A program made the position numbers and the translations under genes. From Lachnospiraceae bacterium (GTDB lineage Bacteria > Bacillota > Clostridia > Lachnospirales > Lachnospiraceae), in NCBI GenBank assembly GCA_910574195.1, contig CAJTBF010000012.1, forward strand, positions 62,001 to 126,000: DNA of 64,000 nt. Reading direction: 5' to 3'. A model generated the notes under the pieces. The model saw only the letters and a program-made list of their open reading frames with translations, did not search any database and was not told where the DNA came from. Shown here in pieces: positions 8,620 through 17,792 of this stretch. The first letter of the stretch is position 1; each line of letters starts with the position of its first letter.

Positions 8620-9951
8620 ATGGAAAATACAAACGGATACGAAAAACCTGTAACATTGAAAAATATTCTGAAATTTGCAGTACCAACGATCGCAATGACG
8701 GTATTTATGTCGTTTTATACGATGGTTGACGGATTGTTTGTATCAAATCTGATTGGTACGGGCGCACTTTCTGCAATTAATCTGACGGCGCCTCTTATTC
8801 AGCTTGTCACAGCCATCTCTACCATGCTTGCCACCGGAGGCAGCGCGGTCATTATGAAAAAGATGGGGGAACAGAAAACAGAAGAAGCGAAGGAAGATTT
8901 TACCTTTCTGATTTTGGTAAATGTTATAGTGGGGATTGTCATGTACGCCGTGGGATACCTGATAATGGATTCTGTTTTTGCGGGGATGCATCTTTCCGCC
9001 GAGGTGGAAGAGTACTGCGTGGAATATTTAAGCAGATACCTGGTGTTTACCGTACCGATTCTTCTTATGAATAACTTTACACTTTATATGATTGCCAGCG
9101 AAAAAGCCACGCTTTCTCTGATCTGTTCCGTGACAGGAGGAGTATTAAATATGGTGCTGGACTATGTGTTTATTGCCGGGTTTGGCATGGGGATTGGCGG
9201 TGCGGCTATTGCAACGGGCATGGGTTATTCAGTGACAGCGGTAGTGGGCTGCTTTATTTTCAGCAGAAAAAAGAGTCTTCTGCATTTCCGGAAACCGGCA
9301 TTTCGCTTTCGGGTACTGGTAAATGCGGCAGCAAATGGATGTTCGGAGATGGCGACTGCACTTGTTACCGGGATCATTACCATGTTGTTCAACTGGACGA
9401 TGCTGCATTACGTTGGGGAAGACGGGGTTGCGGCTGTCACAATTATTATGTATATGTTGATGTTTGCCAGTTCTCTGTATACAGGATATACTTACGGAAT
9501 TGCGCCCATGGTCAGCTATTACTACGGAGAACAAAATCGTGAGAAGCTAAAAAAACTAATTACAGTCAGTTTAGAGGTAATCACAGGAATCTCGCTTGTA
9601 ACGGTTGCGGCCTCTTTCATGTTGACAAGACCGCTGGTTTCCGTGTTTACCCGCCCGGAGAATCCGGTATATGATCTGGCGGTAACAGGCAACAGGATTT
9701 GCACGATCGCACTCTTCTTTATCGGTTTTAATATTTTTGCCAGTGGGATGTTTACCGCGTTATCCAACGGAGTCGTTTCAGCCGTCCTTGCATTTTCCAG
9801 ATCTTTTGTGTTCATGCTAATCACGATGCTTGTGCTGCCTGTCATTTTGGGGGTGAACGGAATCTGGCTGGCTACGCCTGCCGCGGAAATGATGGCGCTT
9901 GTTCTGTCTGCTTTTCTGTTCCTGAAGTACAGAAGGAAGTACGGATACTAA
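8620..9951 (+). CDS. MATE-family efflux transporter
   Basis: Multidrug/toxin extrusion antiporter in the cytoplasmic membrane, expected to expel drugs in exchange for Na+ or H+. It has 443 residues and about twelve hydrophobic segments in two MatE halves. Family features include VPTIAMTVFMSFYTMVDGLFVSN in helix 1 and a GTGALSAINLTAPLIQL block in helix 2. AGGAAG precedes the ATG. Regulation by the divergent MerR protein is inferred from the promoter between them. The substrate is unknown. Confidence 0.93.
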   Translation: MENTNGYEKPVTLKNILKFAVPTIAMTVFMSFYTMVDGLFVSNLIGTGALSAINLTAPLIQLVTAISTMLATGGSAVIMKKMGEQKTEEAKEDFTFLILVNVIVGIVMYAVGYLIMDSVFAGMHLSAEVEEYCVEYLSRYLVFTVPILLMNNFTLYMIASEKATLSLICSVTGGVLNMVLDYVFIAGFGMGIGGAAIATGMGYSVTAVVGCFIFSRKKSLLHFRKPAFRFRVLVNAAANGCSEMATALVTGIITMLFNWTMLHYVGEDGVAAVTIIMYMLMFASSLYTGYTYGIAPMVSYYYGEQNREKLKKLITVSLEVITGISLVTVAASFMLTRPLVSVFTRPENPVYDLAVTGNRICTIALFFIGFNIFASGMFTALSNGVVSAVLAFSRSFVFMLITMLVLPVILGVNGIWLATPAAEMMALVLSAFLFLKYRRKYGY

Positions 9952-9963
9952 TATCCAATTAGG

Positions 9964-9999
9964 TATACCTTATTGAACATTAGTAGTCCAATAAGTATA
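9964..9999. repeat. Hairpin repeat with ATTAGTA loop, third copy
   Basis: CTTATTGAAC (9969-9978), loop ATTAGTA, GTCCAATAAG (9986-9995), flanked by TATAC/TATA. One stem position differs (A opposite C), which reads as a G-U pair on the minus strand. Confidence 0.75.
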
Positions 10000-10030
10000 G
10001 CTTACCGAAACATGCCTTACACCTTTGTAG

Positions 10031-10203
10031 AAAAATAGTCAGGGCAGAAATACTTGTGTATCAGAACCTCTCAAAAAACGTCAGCGTTTAACGAGGTTTT
10101 TTCGAGTTTAGCGTCTGTTACGTTTTTGCGAAGCGAAAGTGGGGTGATGTGGACAAGTATTTCTGTCCTGGCGGACGATTGCTTTTTGTCCAACAAAGCA
10201 TAG
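10031..10203 (+). repeat. 173-nt repeat with 18-bp terminal inverted repeats, copy 1
   Basis: Nearly identical to 38838-39011, with only scattered single-base differences plus a variable few bases after the left arm. Left arm CAGGGCAGAAATACTTGT pairs with ACAAGTATTTCTGTCCTG with one G-T pair. The interior has AACCTC/GAGGTT and AAAACG/CGTTTT arms, and a 3' TGCTTT/AAAGCA hairpin. No open frame of note. It lies between the MATE gene and the 3' end of the lacI-type gene. It could be a MITE or a structured RNA. Confidence 0.8.
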
Positions 10204-10241
10204 CAAAAAAGGGTTTTCTTTCGGATCTGCCGGCCAGGCGG

Positions 10242-11273
10242 TTACTTTTCCGTTGTTTCTCTTCGGAACAGGATGGGAGGAATGACTTTATGAACAGGGG
10301 TCTCTAATGGAACCGGTTTTCTTTTCTTTTGTTCATTCATCTGTTCCACCAGAAGCTGTACCGCCTCGTACGCGATCTTGTCAATCTGTTGTCCGACCGT
10401 ACTGATTGGGAGAATCGCTTCCCGGGAAATGGGGGAATTATCAAAACCAATCAAAAAATAATCATCAGGTAATGTACCATATTTTCTGATGATCAGATTC
10501 AGAAGGACGTTGGCATGGGTGTCGTTGGAAACAAAGATGCCCTTTTTTTGGTTCTGATAATGTGTTTCCAGCTCTTCTAAGAGAGACTGCATCTGTGCCA
10601 ATGTCGTCTCATAGGTATGTCCGAATTCCCGCAAAAAAATCTGGTATTCCTGCTGTTGTTCCCGGCAGAAATCGGTAAACCCTAAAAGACGGCCATAGGC
10701 AGGTGTATCTTCGGATCCGGGCGCATTGATGTGGAACAGAACGTCGCAATGGTGTCTGGCCAAAAGCGCAGCGGCCTGGTATCCTCCCATATAGTTATCG
10801 GTGTTGACACTGCTTACATATTTGTCCTCCCGTTCAATCGTTACGATCGGAATGGAAAGAGAGGCCAGTTCCCTGGATGAGATGGTATGGCTTAAGATGA
10901 TTAATCCTTCGATCTTATAGGCCAGAAGTTCCTGAATATATTTTCGTTCTATTTCTTCGGTTTTGTTCCCAATAAATACGAGAAATTTATAATGGAAAGT
11001 CTCATAGGTAGACAGAATCTGACTCAGCATTTCCGAGTAATAGTGGTGGTATAGATCCGGGATGATAATACCGATGAATTCGGTTTTCCCATTTGCCAGG
11101 ATCTGCGCTACTTTATTTTCTTTGTAGCCCAGCTTTTGCAGCGCATCTGCGATGGTCTGCTGGTTTTCCAGCGTCAGAGAATCCGGATTGTTGAAATATC
11201 TGGAAATTGTTGTTTTTGAGAAATGTGTGTAATCCGCGATCTCACGGAATGTGACGTTCTTTTTTTCTCTCAT
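10242..11273 (-). CDS. LacI-family transcriptional regulator
   Basis: Repressor of 343 residues. The N-terminal helix-turn-helix (TFREIADYTHFSKTTISRYFNNP, about residues 5-27) is followed by a hinge and a periplasmic-binding-protein-like sugar domain (about 60-335). It is transcribed away from the sugar ABC/GH32 operon starting at 11802, and two CCGGTT palindromes lie in the gap, so it probably represses that operon and responds to sucrose or fructo-oligosaccharides. The effector is inferred from neighbours only. Confidence 0.92.
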   Translation of the reverse strand: MREKKNVTFREIADYTHFSKTTISRYFNNPDSLTLENQQTIADALQKLGYKENKVAQILANGKTEFIGIIIPDLYHHYYSEMLSQILSTYETFHYKFLVFIGNKTEEIERKYIQELLAYKIEGLIILSHTISSRELASLSIPIVTIEREDKYVSSVNTDNYMGGYQAAALLARHHCDVLFHINAPGSEDTPAYGRLLGFTDFCREQQQEYQIFLREFGHTYETTLAQMQSLLEELETHYQNQKKGIFVSNDTHANVLLNLIIRKYGTLPDDYFLIGFDNSPISREAILPISTVGQQIDKIAYEAVQLLVEQMNEQKKRKPVPLETPVHKVIPPILFRRETTEK

Positions 11274-11459
11274 AATAATAAAGCCCTTCCCCCGAAAAGC
11301 ATTCGTACTTTTTTGTAACTTTATTTCCGCGGAGCAACAAGCCAGGAGGACATGCTTGCATGTACATTTGGCGGCTGCCGCGAGGATTGCCAGGTGCCGG
11401 TGACACTGCTTAGATAGTATAAATTATAACAAAAGTAAGGTTATGAAACAAGATGTAAT

Positions 11460-11473
11460 CGGTTAAGTAACCG
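11460..11473. promoter_or_regulatory. LacI-type operator O1
   Basis: Perfect palindrome CGGTTA-AG-TAACCG, followed at once by GGTT to give AACCGGTT. It lies about 70 nt upstream of the -35 box. Confidence 0.65.
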
Positions 11474-11540
11474 GTTTTGTAAAAGCTGCATAATTCAACG
11501 GGTAAAAAATCAGCACTATTCATAAAAAATATTTTCATGA

Positions 11541-11569
11541 TTGACTTCTACTTATAGGAATGCTAATAT
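11541..11569 (+). promoter_or_regulatory. Sigma-A promoter of the sugar ABC operon
   Basis: -35 TTGACT (11541-11546), 17-nt spacer, -10 TAATAT (11564-11569). Confidence 0.75.
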
Positions 11570-11582
11570 AAAAAATATAAAG

Positions 11583-11604
11583 TAACCGGTTGCTTTACCG
11601 GTTA
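11583..11604. promoter_or_regulatory. LacI-type operator O2
   Basis: TAACCGGT (11583-11590) and ACCGGTTA (11597-11604) form an 8-bp inverted repeat with a 6-nt spacer, placed just after the transcription start expected from the -10 box, a repressing position. With O1 about 125 nt upstream, DNA looping is possible. Confidence 0.7.
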
Positions 11605-11616
11605 TTTAAAAATATA

Positions 11617-11686
11617 TTACCTATCGGACACAAAGTATATGTCTGCTCAGGAAGGAGCATGGATTACGGGATGACCGGATGGGTAG
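11617..11686 (+). repeat. Foldable intergenic element, copy C
   Basis: Left end TTACCTATCGGACA, right end ATTACGGGATGACCGGATGG (11664-11683). The outer ends pair with one bulge, and an inner TGCTC/GGAGCA hairpin is present. It would lie in the 5' leader of the sugar operon. Confidence 0.65.
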
Positions 11687-11801
11687 AAAAAAGGATACAA
11701 ATGACAGGAGTCAGAAGTTATTGTATCTCCGAAGACTGTCGGCAGCAGTTTTTCGGGAAAGGTCCAGAAAACAAAAATGAATCAGACAGGAGGAGTGCGT
11801 T

Positions 11802-13175
11802 ATGAGAGGAAAGGGATGCAAAGGCATCGCATTGGCATTGATTCTGGTATTGATGTCGGGGATGCTGACCGGATGCAGATTTGGTTTTGCCAGCGATCCG
11901 GATGATCCAAATGAAGAGGTGAAGGAAGAACCAATTGATACGTCCGTAGATACTTTCGAATATGACAGTTCCCTATCAGGAACTAATATCACGCTGCTGA
12001 ATTCGAAAGCGGAGATCCAGGTAGCTTTGGGAAAGATGGGAGAAGAATTTGAAAAGAAGTCGGGCGTTCATGTGGAAGTAATGCCGGTTACGGACGGAGA
12101 TTCTCCCTATACAAAAGTGGTGAGTCTGTATAATTCCGGAAATCCGCCCACCATGTCGATATTGGATACGACGGATGTGATTGCACTGGCAGAAGAGAAG
12201 GCGGCAGATTTGTCGGAGGAAGCCTGGATTGCGGAAGCGGAGAATTATCTGACAGAAGTCAACGGAAAAGTATACAGTCTGCCGTTATGTATTGAGGGAC
12301 GCGGGATTATTTATAATAAGGCGGTGATCGAAGAAACGCTGGGTGAGACTTTCGATCCGGAATCTATCACCACATTGGATGAGTTTACCGAGTTCCTGGA
12401 AAAGCTGAAAAAAGCAGGGATGGAAAAGCCCGTGTCTATGGCAAAAGAAGACTGGTCTCTGGGAGCGCATCACCTGCAATTTGTCTATGAGACTTATGAC
12501 GGGACTTCGGAAGGCGCACAGAAGGTGATTGAGCAGATCAAATCCGGAAAGATGGATCTGCATTCCTATAACCGGATGCAGGAATTTCTGGACATGTTCG
12601 ATGTACTGAAAGAGTACAATGTGGCAAAAGGAGATCCGCTGGGAGCAGATTATGACGAAATGGCCATTGACCTGGCAGACGGAAAAACTGCGTTCTGGTT
12701 CAATGGGAACTGGGCATGGCCCAATCTTTCCGAAGCCGGTGCAGACAATGAAGATGCATATGGATTCTTACCCTACTTTCTGAATGATGATCCGGATGAT
12801 TTTGCCAATCAGAAGATCCAGGGTTCCCCTTCCAAGCAGGTCATGGTGGATGGACAATTTGCATCAGAACAGGAACAGGCTGCTGCAAAGGAGTTTTTGA
12901 ACTGGATTGTATTCAGTGAAATTGGGCAGCAGATGATGGTGAAAACCTGTAATCTGATTCCGCCTTTCCAGAACAATCCGTATGAACCGGGAGATCCGTT
13001 GAGTCGTGATATTTATGAAAAAGTGCATGCGGATAAAGCATTCAATGCTTCCGCGATTGTACCAAACGATCACTGGGCAGTTCTGGGGGCCGCCATGCAG
13101 AAGTATCTTGCGGATCGCAGCGACAAGGAAGAGCTGATCGATTCTGTGCAGGGGTATTGGGACGAACAGGAATAG
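11802..13175 (+). CDS. Sugar ABC transporter substrate-binding lipoprotein
   Basis: Extracellular solute-binding protein (family 1, CUT1 type), 457 residues, anchored by a lipidated cysteine: signal peptide residues 1-24 ending in the lipobox LTGC. The Asp/Glu-rich linker after the cysteine is typical. It captures an oligosaccharide and hands it to the two permeases that follow. The GH32 enzyme at the end of the cluster suggests sucrose, kestose or short fructans. No ATPase is in the operon; CUT1 systems often share an MsmK-type ATPase encoded elsewhere. A good Shine-Dalgarno (AGGAGTG) precedes the ATG. Confidence 0.92.
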   Translation: MRGKGCKGIALALILVLMSGMLTGCRFGFASDPDDPNEEVKEEPIDTSVDTFEYDSSLSGTNITLLNSKAEIQVALGKMGEEFEKKSGVHVEVMPVTDGDSPYTKVVSLYNSGNPPTMSILDTTDVIALAEEKAADLSEEAWIAEAENYLTEVNGKVYSLPLCIEGRGIIYNKAVIEETLGETFDPESITTLDEFTEFLEKLKKAGMEKPVSMAKEDWSLGAHHLQFVYETYDGTSEGAQKVIEQIKSGKMDLHSYNRMQEFLDMFDVLKEYNVAKGDPLGADYDEMAIDLADGKTAFWFNGNWAWPNLSEAGADNEDAYGFLPYFLNDDPDDFANQKIQGSPSKQVMVDGQFASEQEQAAAKEFLNWIVFSEIGQQMMVKTCNLIPPFQNNPYEPGDPLSRDIYEKVHADKAFNASAIVPNDHWAVLGAAMQKYLADRSDKEELIDSVQGYWDEQE

Positions 13176-13231
13176 AGAGGATGGAACAGAGACAGATCTG
13201 TTCCGAAAAAATAGAGGAGGACAAAAACCAT

Positions 13232-14104
13232 ATGAGATCGAAAAATAATGGAAAAGATTTCTGCATTTTTGCATTGCCGGGACTGTTTTGTTTCATTGCG
13301 GTTGTAATCGTTCCATTTGTTTATGGGGTATACCTGACTATGACAGACTGGAATGGGGTGTCTGCCGTAAAGAATTTTGTAGGCCTGAAAAATTTTGCAG
13401 GAGTCATGAAGGATACTCAATTTTGGACATCGCTGCTGCTGACTTTCAAATATGTTATATTTGTTGTGGTGATCGTCAATGTGATGGCCTTTGGAATTGC
13501 TTATTTGCTGACAAGGGGAATGAAAGGACAAAACTTTTTCCGGGCCGGCTTCTTCACGCCGAACCTGATCGGCGGAATCGTATTGGGATATATCTGGCAG
13601 TTTGTCTTTTCCAGAGCGTTTGTGAGTATCGGGGAATCGACCGGTTGGAGCCTGTTTGAGGTATCCTGGCTGTCGGATCCGACCAAGGCGTTTGCGGCAT
13701 TGGTACTGGTATCTGTCTGGCAGTTATCCGGTTATATGATTTTGATTTATGTAGCCGGGTTTATGGGCTTAAGCGAAGATGTGATGGAGGCGGCAAGTAT
13801 CGACGGGGCTTCCGGATGGACGAAGATGCGCAGCATCGTAATGCCGTTAATGATGTCTTCTGTGACCATTTGCCTGTTTTTAACGCTTTCCCGTGCTTTT
13901 ATGGTATACGATGTGAACTTGTCTCTGACGGCAGGCGCACCTTATGGAACCACAGAGATGGCGGCCATGCATGTATATGAAAAAGCGTTCACATCCAGAC
14001 AGTTTGGCGTCGGTCAGGCAGAAGCTTTGATTCTGTTTGTAATCGTTGCATGTATCAGCGGTTTGCAGGTATATCTGACAAAGAAGAAGGAGGTTGAAGC
14101 ATAA
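13232..14104 (+). CDS. Sugar ABC transporter permease (MalF type)
   Basis: Membrane permease of 290 residues with about six helices and the EAA loop facing the ATPase (EAASIDGASGWTKMRSIVMP, about residues 188-207). I use ATG 13232, preceded by GAGGAGG with 11-nt spacing; a longer in-frame version would overlap the end of the binding-protein gene. The stop codon overlaps the start of the next permease by one base, indicating translational coupling. Confidence 0.92.
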   Translation: MRSKNNGKDFCIFALPGLFCFIAVVIVPFVYGVYLTMTDWNGVSAVKNFVGLKNFAGVMKDTQFWTSLLLTFKYVIFVVVIVNVMAFGIAYLLTRGMKGQNFFRAGFFTPNLIGGIVLGYIWQFVFSRAFVSIGESTGWSLFEVSWLSDPTKAFAALVLVSVWQLSGYMILIYVAGFMGLSEDVMEAASIDGASGWTKMRSIVMPLMMSSVTICLFLTLSRAFMVYDVNLSLTAGAPYGTTEMAAMHVYEKAFTSRQFGVGQAEALILFVIVACISGLQVYLTKKKEVEA

Positions 14105-14964
14105 TGCAGCAGACAGTGGTAGGAGGAACGAAAAAGAAAGTAGCGAATATGCTGGCTATGGCAGGTTTGATCTTGATTTTTATTGCATATATGTTCCCAT
14201 TTCTGATGGTGATGATCAATTCCCTGAAGCAAAAACGGGATATTATTAAAAGCCCCTTTTCCTGGCTGTTTACGATCAAAGGCTTGTCTTTTGATAACTT
14301 TGTGAAGGCATTTACACAGATGGACTTTCTGAATGCTTTCAAAAATTCACTGATCGTAACGGTTTCGGCGACGGCGCTTGTCACGTTGTTTGCAGCCATG
14401 CTGGCGTATTATATTGTACGTCATAAGAACTGGATTTCCAACATTACATTTGCACTGATGGTTGCGTCCATGATTATCCCGTTTCAGGCAATCATGATCC
14501 CATTGGTTAGTATTTACGGCGGAACGTTGAATATATTAAATCACCGCCTCACATTGATTTTCATGCATACCGGATTTTCCATGGCAATGTCCGTGTTCAT
14601 GTTCCATGGATTTATTAACGGAAATATTCCCATTGCTCTGGAGGAAGCGGCCTATATAGACGGATGTACCCATTCCCAGACATTTTTTAAGATTGTATTT
14701 CCACTATTGAAGCCAATTATCTCTACAATGGTGATTTTAAATGCCCTGGCCTTCTGGAATGATTTCCTGTTGCCGTCTCTGGTGCTGACGGATAAAGAAT
14801 TACTGACGCTGCCTTTGTCTACATATAGTTTTTACGGGACTTATTCGGCAGATTATGGTACGATTATGGCGGGACTTCTGCTATGCGTCGTTCCGATTCT
14901 GATTCTGTATGTGGTACTGCAAAAGCAGATCATCAACGGAGTTGTGGCCGGAGCTGTGAAATAG
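14104..14964 (+). CDS. Sugar ABC transporter permease (MalG type)
   Basis: Second membrane subunit, 286 residues, about six helices, with the EAA motif LEEAAYIDGCTHSQTFFKIV near residue 180. TAATG overlap with the upstream permease. It completes a CUT1 importer that lacks only its ATPase. A terminator follows 7 nt after the stop, yet the GH32 gene lies only 85 nt away, so read-through may link them. Confidence 0.93.
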   Translation: MQQTVVGGTKKKVANMLAMAGLILIFIAYMFPFLMVMINSLKQKRDIIKSPFSWLFTIKGLSFDNFVKAFTQMDFLNAFKNSLIVTVSATALVTLFAAMLAYYIVRHKNWISNITFALMVASMIIPFQAIMIPLVSIYGGTLNILNHRLTLIFMHTGFSMAMSVFMFHGFINGNIPIALEEAAYIDGCTHSQTFFKIVFPLLKPIISTMVILNALAFWNDFLLPSLVLTDKELLTLPLSTYSFYGTYSADYGTIMAGLLLCVVPILILYVVLQKQIINGVVAGAVK

Positions 14965-14970
14965 GAAGGC

Positions 14971-14999
14971 AAAAAGGGGGAGGGGATCCCCCTTTTTTG
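14971..14999 (+). terminator. Terminator between ABC permease and GH32 gene
   Basis: AAAGGGGG pairs with CCCCCTTT around a short GA-rich loop, followed by a T-run. Partial read-through into the GH32 gene is plausible. Confidence 0.8.
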
Positions 15000-15048
15000 T
15001 GATACAATAAAAAACAGTGAGGATATAATATAGAACAAAGAGAGGGGA

Positions 15049-16380
15049 ATGGTGCACAAAATGAAAGATATATTGCATTTGAAAGCGCCGGGAAACTGGA
15101 TGAATGATCCCAACGGCTTTATTTATTACGAAGGAAAGTATCATTTGTTTTATCAATATTTTCCTTATGCTCCGGAGTGGGGAACCATGCATTGGGGGCA
15201 TGCGGTGAGTGAGGACCTGATTCACTGGGAACATCTGGGGGTAGCGCTGTTCCCCACAAAACGGTATGATCAAAATGGGGTGTTTTCCGGGAGTGCGCTG
15301 GAGAAGGATGGGAAACTGTATCTGTATTATTCCGCGGTGCGTTATCTGGAGACGGATCCGGAGGATATTCACAGAGCGGCCCGGGATCGGTATGAGAGCA
15401 GCCAGGCGATGCTGATTTCCGGAGACGGAATGCATTTTGACAACTGGAAAGACAAGAAGCAGATTCTTCCGGTGATACGGGATGAAAATGTGGCGGATTC
15501 CGTTCATACCCGGGATCCAAAGGTATGGAATGAGGATGGAATCTATTATATGATTCTGGGCAGTACGTACCGGGAAAAGGCAGGACGCGTTCTGTTTTAT
15601 GTAAGTGAAGATGGAGAAAACTGGGAGTATGCGGCTCAATACCGGCATGAAAAGTTTGGCCGGATTGTAGAGTGTCCGGATCTGTTCCGATTGAAACATA
15701 CCTGGGTATTTCTTGCGTCTCCCATGTATGTGGAGGATGCAGGGAAGGGGTATGAGCATCATGCGGTCTGTACACTGGCAGAGTTTGACGGGCAAGATTG
15801 TCAATTAACGCTGCGGAAAGGTTTTCAGTATGTGGATTATGGGATGGATCTGTATGCGCCTCAGACTAATGTGGACCGGGAAGGACGACGGGTAATGGTG
15901 GGCTGGATGCGGATGCCGAAGGCGGTAGAAAAAGAGGAAAAAACCTGGATTGGAATGATGTGCCTCCCCAGAGTGATCGACGTGAAGGAAGGACATATTT
16001 ATTTCAGAGTGCACCCGGAGATAGAGCGGTATTTTTCCGGGGAAATTCAGGACAGGAAGCATCTTTGTACAGACAGACCATGCCGGATCAAAGCGGTGCT
16101 GGAGGAAGGAGAATGTCTGGTGGTCGGAGGATATCGGATCTGGGTGGAGCAGGGATATCTGAAGACGGATCGGAGCAAGGTGTTTCAGGGAATGGAAGGA
16201 TACGCACAGACGGCTGCGACACCGCGAAGTCTGGATACCCACAGGCTGGATATTTTTGTGGAACCGAATTTGATCGAAATATTTATCAATGAAGGGGAGT
16301 ATGTGATCAGTCATGTAGTATATGGATTGGACGATGCCATTGAGGGAGAGATCGAGAGTATCAATATAGGCGGCCTGTAA
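15049..16380 (+). CDS. GH32 sucrose/fructan hydrolase
   Basis: Glycoside hydrolase family 32 enzyme cleaving the fructosyl bond of sucrose, sucrose-6-phosphate or fructo-oligosaccharides. The five-bladed propeller carries the nucleophile in WMNDPNG (Asp20), RDPKVW (Asp near 155) and the acid/base in ECPDLF (Glu near 208). The C-terminal beta-sandwich is short (443 residues in total). No signal peptide, so it acts on imported sugar. The start is uncertain: ATG 15049 sits almost on the GAGGGG box, while GTG 15052 or ATG 15061 give better spacing. It is the final gene of the LacI-linked operon. Confidence 0.92.
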   Translation: MVHKMKDILHLKAPGNWMNDPNGFIYYEGKYHLFYQYFPYAPEWGTMHWGHAVSEDLIHWEHLGVALFPTKRYDQNGVFSGSALEKDGKLYLYYSAVRYLETDPEDIHRAARDRYESSQAMLISGDGMHFDNWKDKKQILPVIRDENVADSVHTRDPKVWNEDGIYYMILGSTYREKAGRVLFYVSEDGENWEYAAQYRHEKFGRIVECPDLFRLKHTWVFLASPMYVEDAGKGYEHHAVCTLAEFDGQDCQLTLRKGFQYVDYGMDLYAPQTNVDREGRRVMVGWMRMPKAVEKEEKTWIGMMCLPRVIDVKEGHIYFRVHPEIERYFSGEIQDRKHLCTDRPCRIKAVLEEGECLVVGGYRIWVEQGYLKTDRSKVFQGMEGYAQTAATPRSLDTHRLDIFVEPNLIEIFINEGEYVISHVVYGLDDAIEGEIESINIGGL

Positions 16381-16419
16381 AGAAAGAATCAAAAATCAAA
16401 GAGATAAAATAGAAAGAAG

Positions 16420-16464
16420 CAGCCGGGAAATTTGTTTATTCAGATTTCCCGGCTGTTTTGTTTG
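16420..16464 (+). terminator. Terminator after the GH32 gene
   Basis: CAGCCGGGAAAT (16420-16431) pairs with ATTTCCCGGCTG (16444-16455), followed by TTTTGTTTG. Confidence 0.92.
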
Positions 16465-16490
16465 TTATCGTATACATAAAAAGCTGCCGG

Positions 16491-16582
16491 CGCCGGATAT
16501 TCTGTGTTCTTTGCGTCCTTTTCGGTGCTTTGTACTGAAAACCCTTGTGTGAAATAGTTCGGCCTGTCTGGAATATCCGGCG
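16491..16582. repeat. 12-bp perfect inverted repeat after the aldolase gene
   Basis: CGCCGGATATTC (16491-16502) and GAATATCCGGCG (16571-16582) enclose 68 nt. It lies just beyond the 3' end of the minus-strand aldolase gene and could form a long 3' stem. No T-run follows on either strand. Confidence 0.6.
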
Positions 16583-16599
16583 TAGTCGGTATTTTGATG

Positions 16600-17487
16600 C
16601 TATTCCAGATTCTGCTGCAGCTTTTCTTCCAGCCGGAACAGACGAATCTGTTTTTCTATCAATTGTTCCAGTTTGTGATAGGCGTGGTTGGTAATGTCCA
16701 TCATGTGAACGGGCTGCTCTCCACAATGACGTACAAATTCTCTGACCGCAGCAGAAGTGGCAAGCGACATTTCCGTAAAGTAATTGATTTTATTAATGCC
16801 ATGTTTTACTGCGGATTGGAATGCTTCGTCTGTCAGACCGGAGCCGCCGTGGAGTACCAGTGGAATCTTTACGGCGGCGCGAATGGCCGAGAGGCGTTCC
16901 AGATCCAGTTTGGGCGTTCCGCGCACGATTCCGTGAACCGTACCTACGGCAACGGCCAGTGCGTCCACTCCGGTTGCTTCTGCAAAAGAAACGGCCTCCT
17001 CCACAGTGGTATACAGACTGCTGTCTGCGGTCAGTCCGCCTTCTACCAGCGCGCCGGCCTCGGCACCTCCTACGTGCCCGATTTCACCTTCTACACTGAC
17101 GCCGCAGGCATGGGCGGCCTCCACCACCTTTTTCGTATTGGCGATGTTTTCCTCCATAGGGAGACTGGAACCATCATACATCACGCTGGAAAATCCGGAA
17201 TGGATTGCCCGCATACATTCTTCAAAAGAAGCGCCATGATCCAGGTGAAGTGTAATCGGTGCGGAAGAATTACGGATCATGGAAAGCGTATTCCTTAAAT
17301 ATTCTTCCGGCTTGTTCTGCCCGGCAGCCAATCCCCATGGTATCATAATAATTGCTTTTCCACCGGTATGTTCTGCCGCTTTGATAATTGCTTCCGTGGA
17401 GGCATAATCAAAGGTGACAAAGCCCCCGACGGCAGAGTGGACTTCCAGCGGTTCTGCAAGAAGTTCTTTTAATGTGACTAAACTCAT
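16600..17487 (-). CDS. Class II ketose-bisphosphate aldolase
   Basis: Zinc-dependent aldolase (fructose/tagatose-bisphosphate family), 295 residues, splitting a ketose phosphate into a C3 phosphate plus an aldehyde. Visible motifs are the HLDHG zinc/active-site block near residue 103, MYDGS near 124, VEGEIGHVGG near 150 and the phosphate loop LHGGSGL near 228. The usual His ligands are in place. It is divergent from the ROK regulator, and the same TTAATTGAATTAA palindrome lies before both, so it probably belongs with the ribose-type ABC/PfkB operon. A second, paralogous aldolase is at 32670. Confidence 0.9.
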   Translation of the reverse strand: MSLVTLKELLAEPLEVHSAVGGFVTFDYASTEAIIKAAEHTGGKAIIMIPWGLAAGQNKPEEYLRNTLSMIRNSSAPITLHLDHGASFEECMRAIHSGFSSVMYDGSSLPMEENIANTKKVVEAAHACGVSVEGEIGHVGGAEAGALVEGGLTADSSLYTTVEEAVSFAEATGVDALAVAVGTVHGIVRGTPKLDLERLSAIRAAVKIPLVLHGGSGLTDEAFQSAVKHGINKINYFTEMSLATSAAVREFVRHCGEQPVHMMDITNHAYHKLEQLIEKQIRLFRLEEKLQQNLE

Positions 17488-17582
17488 ATATAATCTCCTT
17501 TGTGTTTTTATAATATCCAGAAGAAGCTGCCGATCAGATGTCTTTTGGATACAGTGGAGCAGTTTTAACTTATTGAATTAAT

Positions 17583-17595
17583 TTAATTGAATTAA
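17583..17595. promoter_or_regulatory. ROK operator, aldolase side
   Basis: Perfect palindrome TTAATT-G-AATTAA inside a longer imperfect repeat (17567-17598), about 100 nt before the aldolase start. Confidence 0.65.
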
Positions 17596-17792
17596 GTTTA
17601 TCATATTTTTTGCTTTTTTCAAGAAGAAAAATAGATAAAATTCGGAGATGATTTTTGTGAATATTTCCGAAAGGAATAAAAAAGAAAAATATAAAAATTT
17701 TCCATAAAAAAGGAAGAGAAACGATAGAAAACAAAAAAATATACAAAAAAAGGGAAGAAATTTTGTGAAAAACAATGAATTATAGATAAATC

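Larger units (their letters stand above)
11274..11801. other. Divergent regulatory region, LacI gene / sugar operon
   Basis: A 528-nt gene-free stretch. 11330-11415 is a GC-richer segment with short palindromes (ACATGC-tt-GCATGT; GCGGCTGCCGC) unlike its surroundings and possibly a degenerate repeat. Then come dyad O1 (11460-11473), a sigma-A promoter (11541-11569), dyad O2 (11583-11604) and foldable element copy C (11617-11686). Confidence 0.7.

Noticed and set aside
11590-11805. 71-codon frame before the sugar-binding lipoprotein
   Set aside because: It begins inside an operator and runs through repeat element C; no ribosome site and no similarity.
14881-15804. 307-codon minus-strand frame
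   Set aside because: Antisense of the GH32 gene and the permease end; it crosses a terminator.
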